The notes under the pieces: model-generated
The model's database searches: none
Told to the model about the DNA's origin: nothing
Seen by the model: the letters and a program-made list of their open reading frames with translations, nothing else
Made by a program: the position numbers and the translations under genes
Assembly: GCA_002482775.1 (NCBI GenBank)
Contig: DLGQ01000037.1
Span: 1 to 6,302 of the forward strand
DNA from: Flavobacteriales bacterium UBA7690
Lineage (GTDB): Bacteria; Bacteroidota; Bacteroidia; Flavobacteriales_F; PHOS-HE28
Reading direction: 5' to 3'
DNA length: 6,302 bases
Part shown: piece after piece, positions 1 to 4,139 of the stretch
How the letters are laid out: every line of letters begins with the position of its first letter
How positions within the stretch are numbered: position 1 is the first letter of the stretch

Positions 1-1
1 A

Positions 2-112
2 TCGCCATCAGCCCCACCTCACGCACTTGATGCGGAATGCACCCGGTTGTTTACCGCAGATCGGGACTTCGCTCCGCTTGCATCGCGCAGCGGCTTGTTG
101 GTGATCAGCTAG
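2..112 (+). CDS. C-terminal fragment of a PIN-domain (VapC-like) protein, partial
   Basis: Only the last 36 codons are visible; the 5' end lies beyond the left edge. The frame is open from base 2 to a TAG at 110-112. The tail contains LFTADRDFAPLA followed by SGLLVIS and stop. The T-x-D-x-DF motif followed by a short beta-strand end (GLLVI) is typical of the C-terminal part of PIN-domain nucleases such as VapC toxins, where these aspartates help bind the metal ion. The preceding ALDAECTR segment fits the helix that normally comes before that strand. If correct, the protein would be a Mg2+-dependent RNase, probably the toxin of a toxin-antitoxin pair whose antitoxin gene would lie to the left. 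Its stop lies inside the last codons of the minus-strand TPR gene, an 8-base convergent overlap. The call rests on a short motif, so other DxD-containing proteins are possible. Confidence 0.5.
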   Translation, partial: SPSAPPHALDAECTRLFTADRDFAPLASRSGLLVIS

Positions 113-482
113 CGTTGGTTTCATTGGGCCTTGCCTCCAGCTCCTCGATCGTCCTCCGCGCCGCCTCCAACCTTACACGGTTGTTCTTCGATACGAGCAT
201 GTTCGTGATCAGTTTCTCCATGCGGTGATGCAGCGGTATCAGCAGTGCGGCGATCGCTGCCATGCATAGCAACATCAGCAACGGCGAGTGGTGTGTAAGC
301 TCGCCCAGCAACGGATGCACCAGCAGATTGATGAACTCGAAGAAGAGCAGCAGCGCGATGAGCGAGAGGTTCTTGATGGCCTTTGCGCCTACTACCGCGG
401 TGCGACTGAAGATGAGCAGGAAGATCCCCAGCGTGATGACGATGAGGGCGATTACGCCGAACTGGATGTTACGGGACCGGGC
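105..482 (-). repeat. Duplicated coding block, copy A (3-TM module)
   Basis: This 378-nt block aligns without any gap with 1586-1963 at a constant offset of 1481. It covers the three-helix membrane module and C-terminal tail through the stop codon. Within it, 348-452 differs from 1829-1933 at a single base (384 versus 1865), a synonymous change in an Ala codon. Identity falls off sharply upstream, in the TPR-coding part. Confidence 0.9.
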
Positions 483-1544
483 GGCGACTTCCTCCGCGCG
501 CAGCTTGGCATCCTCGCGGTCCTTCAGTTCCTGCGTGAACAACTGGTTCTGCAACTGGCTCTTATTCTGCAGGCTCGTGAGCGAATCGCGCCAGGCGTGG
601 GCGAGCTTCGAATACACCAATGCACTATCGGTCATGCTGTTGGCTGCAAAGGCGTCGGACAAGGCCGTTGTGGATCTCACCATGACGTTCGGTAGTCGCG
701 TACGCTCGGTGGCCTCGTATCCTTTGCGTGCCCATGCCAGCGCTTCCGCTGCCCGCCCTTGACCGATGAGCAGCTTCGCATACCCGGCCGAAGCACCGAT
801 AAGCGGTTCCGGCACTCCGGCAGAATCCGCCACCGCCAAGGCCCGTTCGTAATAGGGCTCGGCAAGGTCATTCTCCCCGCGAGCGGCGTGCACATTGGCC
901 AGCGTAAGTTGGAAATTGGAGTAGCCGTAAGGATCCGCTCCGGGCACCTTCAGGACATCGGCTTTGCGGGCATAGTAGAGCGCTGAATCCAGGTCGCCAA
1001 GATCCATGTGGCACCTTGCAAGGATGGACATCGAGCGCCCGTAGATCCCCTCGCTCAAGCCATAGGCCTGTGCTTTCCGCATGTAACGCAAGGTGCCTTC
1101 AATATCCCCGGCACGCTGGTACACTATCGCCGTCTCCTTGCACACCTGCCCCATCCCCAAACTATCGCCGGTATGTTGGTAGCGCTCGAAGGCAATGGTG
1201 AAGTGCCGCAGCGCACCGTTCACCTCGTTCAGTTGCATGAACGCCGAGGCGATGCCGAAGTGGGCCCTGGCGATCAACGTATCGTTGCCGGTCGGCTCAG
1301 CAGCTTCCAGTCCACGAATGGCCGCCTTCATGCAGTCCTCCGGGCGACCGAGGAAGAGGTATTTGCCCGTGAGCCTGAAAATGGCCATGCATTTCACCCG
1401 TGGATCGGTCGCCGTCCGCTCAAGTGCTTCCAGCGAATCCACTGAAAGGATGCGCGTTCGGGCAATAAGCGTATCGAGGGGTTGAGCGTGCAGGTGTCCG
1501 ATGGAACAAATGCCGATAAGAAGAACGAGTAGTCTGAGAACCAT
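105..1544 (-). CDS. TPR-repeat protein with C-terminal three-helix membrane module (paralog A)
   Basis: The product is about 479 residues. Starting at 1544 gives a compact signal peptide (MVLRLLVLLIG... ending HLHA|Q, residues 1-20) and a length matching the upstream paralog (481). An ATG at 1580, 5 nt after the neighbour's stop, would add 12 residues and is a real alternative. Residues about 49-320 form roughly seven TPR-like helical hairpins (for example GDLDSALYYARKA and GENDLAEPYYERALAVA). A charged coiled-coil follows (about 323-360), then three hydrophobic segments at about 361-380, 390-412 and 420-438, and a basic amphipathic tail. The membrane region carries LLVHP, THHSP and PLHHRMEK. 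By analogy with Bacteroidota TPR sensor proteins, the TPR part should face the periplasm and bind a protein or peptide. No kinase, HTH or other output domain is present, so the function is unknown. It is probably co-transcribed with the gene at 1586-3031 and is its paralog. Confidence 0.85.
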   Translation of the reverse strand: MVLRLLVLLIGICSIGHLHAQPLDTLIARTRILSVDSLEALERTATDPRVKCMAIFRLTGKYLFLGRPEDCMKAAIRGLEAAEPTGNDTLIARAHFGIASAFMQLNEVNGALRHFTIAFERYQHTGDSLGMGQVCKETAIVYQRAGDIEGTLRYMRKAQAYGLSEGIYGRSMSILARCHMDLGDLDSALYYARKADVLKVPGADPYGYSNFQLTLANVHAARGENDLAEPYYERALAVADSAGVPEPLIGASAGYAKLLIGQGRAAEALAWARKGYEATERTRLPNVMVRSTTALSDAFAANSMTDSALVYSKLAHAWRDSLTSLQNKSQLQNQLFTQELKDREDAKLRAEEVAARSRNIQFGVIALIVITLGIFLLIFSRTAVVGAKAIKNLSLIALLLFFEFINLLVHPLLGELTHHSPLLMLLCMAAIAALLIPLHHRMEKLITNMLVSKNNRVRLEAARRTIEELEARPNETNAS

Positions 1545-1585
1545 GGAGACGATCCGTTGTTGAAGTACTCCTGCGCTCATGGCTG

Positions 1586-1963
1586 TCAGCTTGCGTTGGT
1601 TCCACCCCGACTTCCCTCCAACTCCTCGATCGTCCTCCGCGCGGCCTCCAATCTTACCCGGTTGTTCTTGCTCACCAGCATGTTGGTGATCAGCTTCTCC
1701 ATGCGGTGGTGCAGCGGGATCAGCAGCCCGGCGATGGCGGCCATGCACAAAAGCATGAGGATCGGTGAGTGGTGGGTGATCTCACCGAGGAAAGGATGCA
1801 CGAGCAGATTGATGAACTCGAAGAACAACAGCAGCGCGATGAGCGAGAGGTTCTTGATGGCCTTCGCGCCTACTACCGCGGTGCGACTGAAGATGAGCAG
1901 GAAGATCCCCAGCGTGATGACGATGAGGGCGATGATGCCGAACTGGATGTTGCGGGAGCGGGC
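1586..1963 (-). repeat. Duplicated coding block, copy B (3-TM module)
   Basis: This is the partner of 105-482. The block ends exactly at both stop codons and keeps the reading frame throughout. It encodes the shared run ARSRNIQFG...HHRMEK...RTIEELE. The near-perfect stretch 1829-1933 suggests recent duplication or gene conversion. Confidence 0.9.
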
Positions 1964-3031
1964 GGTGATCTCCTCGGCCTTCAGCTTCTCTTCCTCTTGT
2001 TCCTTCAGCTCCTGCGCGAAGGCCATGTTCTGGAGCTTGTTCAAGTTGGTGGCATTGATGAGGCTGTCAGCGTACATCACGCGCAACTCAAAGTAGTGGT
2101 AGGCGCTATCAGCCTCACCGCGGGCCTTGTAAGCTCGGCGCAGCAGGTCTGAGGCGCCGACCAAGCCCTCAAGGTTGCCACCTTCACTGCTGACGTGCAT
2201 CGCGCGATGGCCATCGGCGATTGCAGCGGGAATGTCGCCAGCCTCCAGTTCCATCCGCCCCCGCGCCACGAGCGATCCGTAGAGCGGGATCATCACATGG
2301 AAGGAATCCGCAACCTCGATCGCTCGCGCGAAATGGACTTCAGCCAGTCGCATTTCGCCCTTGGCCGCGTAGGCCGCACCCAGCATGTAGTAGGAGCGCG
2401 CGTAGCCATAGCTGTCCTCTTCCGGGCGCGGAACAACGTTGGAGCGCTGCGCCCAATAAAGCGCGCTATCCGGCTGTCCCATCAGGCGGTAGGTGTCGCT
2501 CAGGTGGCAGCATGTGCGGTTGATCTGGTAGTCCGATGTCACGTTGGCGAGGGCGAGCTTCAGCAACCCCAGCGCCCTAGGCAGGTCGCCCAAGGTCTTG
2601 TACACCGTGGCGATCTGCTTCTGTGCTGTACCGATGAAGTTCGGGTTCCCGGAGCGTTGGGCGTAGTGCAACCCTTGATAGAAGTACTTCAGTTGCAAAG
2701 CCGCCTCCGCCGATCCGTTGAGGGCATCGCCGACGTGATTGAAGGCCGTGGAAAGCAGGCTATCGATACCGAGCTGCTCAGCCAGGGCAAGCTCCTCCTT
2801 GGCGTTGCCCCTGATCTCGTCCATCAACCCCAGATTGAAACAAGCCGCCCCATGGTTGGCGGTGATGAAGTAGCGCTCGATCAGCGGCAGCGACTTGTCG
2901 TAGCGGGTGCCCAAGGAATCGTACCGGGCCTTGTAAGCGTACTGCTGGGCTTGCAGCAAGGTAGACGCACAGCACAACAGCGGCGCCAGGACGAATGCAC
3001 GGAGGATCCACAAGCGTCGAAGCATGATCAT
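1586..3031 (-). CDS. TPR-repeat protein with C-terminal three-helix membrane module (paralog B)
   Basis: The product is about 481 residues. The start is placed at 3031 (MIMLRRLW...), with 3025 equally possible. The frame is open further upstream to 3199, but that stretch does not look coding and would bury the signal peptide (hydrophobic core AFVLAPLLCCAS, cleavage after LLQA before QQ). TPR-like hairpins span residues about 50-315 (for example LGDLPRALGLLKLAL and KGEMRLAEVHFARAIEVA). A Glu/Lys-rich coiled coil follows at about 325-360, then three transmembrane segments at about 363-383, 394-414 and 424-441, and a conserved tail (RVRLEAARRTIEELE). Residues 357-472 differ at only five positions from the downstream paralog, with no gap, while the TPR half is barely alignable. 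It is likely the first gene of a two-gene operon, since its stop lies 5 or 41 nt before the next start. A sensor or scaffold role is inferred from architecture; no catalytic domain is seen. Confidence 0.87.
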   Translation of the reverse strand: MIMLRRLWILRAFVLAPLLCCASTLLQAQQYAYKARYDSLGTRYDKSLPLIERYFITANHGAACFNLGLMDEIRGNAKEELALAEQLGIDSLLSTAFNHVGDALNGSAEAALQLKYFYQGLHYAQRSGNPNFIGTAQKQIATVYKTLGDLPRALGLLKLALANVTSDYQINRTCCHLSDTYRLMGQPDSALYWAQRSNVVPRPEEDSYGYARSYYMLGAAYAAKGEMRLAEVHFARAIEVADSFHVMIPLYGSLVARGRMELEAGDIPAAIADGHRAMHVSSEGGNLEGLVGASDLLRRAYKARGEADSAYHYFELRVMYADSLINATNLNKLQNMAFAQELKEQEEEKLKAEEITARSRNIQFGIIALIVITLGIFLLIFSRTAVVGAKAIKNLSLIALLLFFEFINLLVHPFLGEITHHSPILMLLCMAAIAGLLIPLHHRMEKLITNMLVSKNNRVRLEAARRTIEELEGSRGGTNAS

Positions 3032-3371
3032 TGGAGGAAGAGAGTCTAAAGATGCGATTCGTAAGCAGAACCGGCCCCGCATGAACTGCCCATTCTCGCT
3101 GTCTTCATATTGAAGATCGCCTGGCAAGGGCAGGAACCCAAAGCATTGTTCCCTCGACCGGATCACCAACAGCCTCCGCCCAATACCCGGTACGTTCATA
3201 CATAGCGTTCATCCGTTGAAAAGGCCAGCGCGCGCGGGCCGATGTTGCGTTGCCGTTGTTCGGGAGATGATGTGTAAGTCATGGATCATTCGGATCGGAT
3301 CATGCAGCCATGCCCACGACAACGGCCTGTGATATTGAATTGACCCAAAGGCAGACACAAAAGATCCGCGC
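3032..3371. other. Intergenic region without a convincing gene
   Basis: This region separates the lipoprotein terminator from the TPR operon start. Short open frames cross it (for example minus strand 3209-3412 and the upstream extension of the TPR gene to 3199), but they have no recognisable domains or coding character, and one runs into the terminator hairpin. The promoter of the TPR operon should lie here. I found no good match to the Bacteroidota -7 box TAnnTTTG on the minus strand. A GATC-rich imperfect palindrome at 3280-3304 is noted without function. Confidence 0.6.
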
Positions 3372-3410
3372 GGCCCCGGGTCACTTTCACCGCAACCGGC
3401 ACCCGGGGCC
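3372..3410 (-). terminator. Rho-independent terminator after the SnoaL-like lipoprotein gene
   Basis: Arms 3372-3381 and 3401-3410 form a perfect 10-bp GC-rich stem (GGCCCCGGGT / ACCCGGGGCC) with a 19-nt loop. It starts 16 nt after the TAA stop at 3427-3429. On the minus strand the stem is followed within about 8 nt by a short T-rich stretch (ATCTTTTGTG). The position and stem strength support a terminator, although the T tract is short and slightly displaced. Confidence 0.7.
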
Positions 3411-3426
3411 ACGTTGGACCTTGCCT

Positions 3427-3984
3427 TTACTTCTTCAATTCCGCAGTGGTCGGCGGTGCGATCCCCAATTGGTTGTACACCGATAGCATGTCATAGTGCA
3501 CATAGGACCGCAGCAGTTTGCCATCCTTCAGTTGCGAATCGAAGAAGAAGGGGACCTTGAACGACTTGCCTGTTCGCTTATGTACGGCTGAGTAAGTCCC
3601 CCAGAAATGTACCCAGTCGCCTTCCCATTTGCCGCTGGCGTGGTGGATCCCTTCAACGGCATCGGTGGTGAGCTGTTGATCGGTGCGCGTGGAATCAATG
3701 GCGATCCAGTCGGCGATGGTACTTTCCGCATCGGTGGTATCCTCGGGCACGGTCTGCAGCAGCTCGTGGTAACCGGGTGCCATGGCAGCGCGCATGGCGC
3801 CGGTATCGGCTATCAAACAAGCGTTCAAGTAGCCTTCCACCACAGCGATGTTCGCGTCAGTCTCCGGCGAAATGGAAAGTAGCGGATGTGTGAAGTGCTC
3901 TGCCGCTGGTGGGCATGGCTGCGAGCAGGAGAACAGCAAGGTGTTACCGAAGGCAGCGAGGACGAGGTGGTGGATGGTGCGCAT
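3427..3984 (-). CDS. Lipoprotein with SnoaL/NTF2-like fold
   Basis: The product is about 185 residues. The start at 3984 (MRTIHHLVLAAFGN...) is chosen because it gives a lipoprotein signal peptide with lipobox LFSC, so Cys20 would be lipidated. The frame stays open to 4071, but the extra 29 residues are low-complexity and would place the signal peptide internally. Residues about 45-180 fit the SnoaL-like/NTF2 cone fold. An N-terminal helix is seen in VVEGYLNACLIADTGAMRAAMAP. Later strands include WVHFWGTYSAVHKRTGKSFKVPFFF, then a DGKL turn and a closing YVHYDMLSVYNQLG. In this superfamily the fold forms a pocket for small ligands or catalysis, but family members vary and no specific activity can be assigned. 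It is probably anchored to the outer or inner membrane. It stands alone, with a terminator on its 3' side and another hairpin upstream after the previous gene. Confidence 0.85.
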   Translation of the reverse strand: MRTIHHLVLAAFGNTLLFSCSQPCPPAAEHFTHPLLSISPETDANIAVVEGYLNACLIADTGAMRAAMAPGYHELLQTVPEDTTDAESTIADWIAIDSTRTDQQLTTDAVEGIHHASGKWEGDWVHFWGTYSAVHKRTGKSFKVPFFFDSQLKDGKLLRSYVHYDMLSVYNQLGIAPPTTAELKK

Positions 3985-4015
3985 AGGTGTTGGTGATGTG
4001 TGAATACGAGTGAAG

Positions 4016-4023
4016 CAAAAATG
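4016..4023 (-). promoter_or_regulatory. Possible Bacteroidota -7 promoter box for the SnoaL-like lipoprotein gene
   Basis: On the minus strand the sequence CATTTTTG matches seven of eight positions of the Bacteroidota consensus TAnnTTTG. It lies 31 nt upstream of the ATG at 3984, a plausible distance. No clear -33 TTTG element is seen at the usual spacing, so support is weak. Confidence 0.28.
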
Positions 4024-4083
4024 GAAGCTGTGGCAGGACGGGCTATGCGTAGAACTACCTGTTCTGCACACTGCCGGAAATGA

Positions 4084-4115
4084 CAGGGCGGATCCTCTCG
4101 CGAAGACCCGCCCTG
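4084..4115 (-). terminator. Possible terminator after the T9SS-secreted repeat protein gene
   Basis: Arms 4084-4091 and 4108-4115 form a perfect 8-bp GC-rich stem (CAGGGCGG / CCGCCCTG), with a few more pairs possible inside the loop. It lies 24 nt downstream of the stop. On the minus strand it is followed by TCATTTCC rather than a clean T run, so termination efficiency is uncertain. Confidence 0.45.
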
Positions 4116-4139
4116 GAGCACAATACGCTATGGGAGAGC

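Noticed and set aside
74..93. Possible hairpin CCGCT/AGCGG just downstream of the TPR operon stop
   Set aside because: It has only five base pairs, no following T tract on the minus strand, and lies within the likely PIN coding sequence.
1557..2152. Plus-strand open frames opposite the TPR paralog C-terminus, with similar frames at 262-762
   Set aside because: Both copies of the duplicated block give the same antisense frames, so the apparent conservation comes from the minus-strand genes. No start context or domain supports them.
3032..3199. N-terminal extension of paralog B up to 3199
   Set aside because: The added 56 residues lack coding character and would place the clear signal peptide internally; starts at 3031 or 3025 fit better.
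3280..3304. GATC-rich imperfect palindrome (CATG...CATG ends with three GATC)
   Set aside because: The arms pair only with a bulge and a short stem; nothing ties it to a known operator or origin element.
3209..3412. Minus-strand 67-codon open frame
   Set aside because: It starts inside or next to the strong terminator hairpin, has no recognisable domain and is of a size expected by chance in GC-rich DNA.
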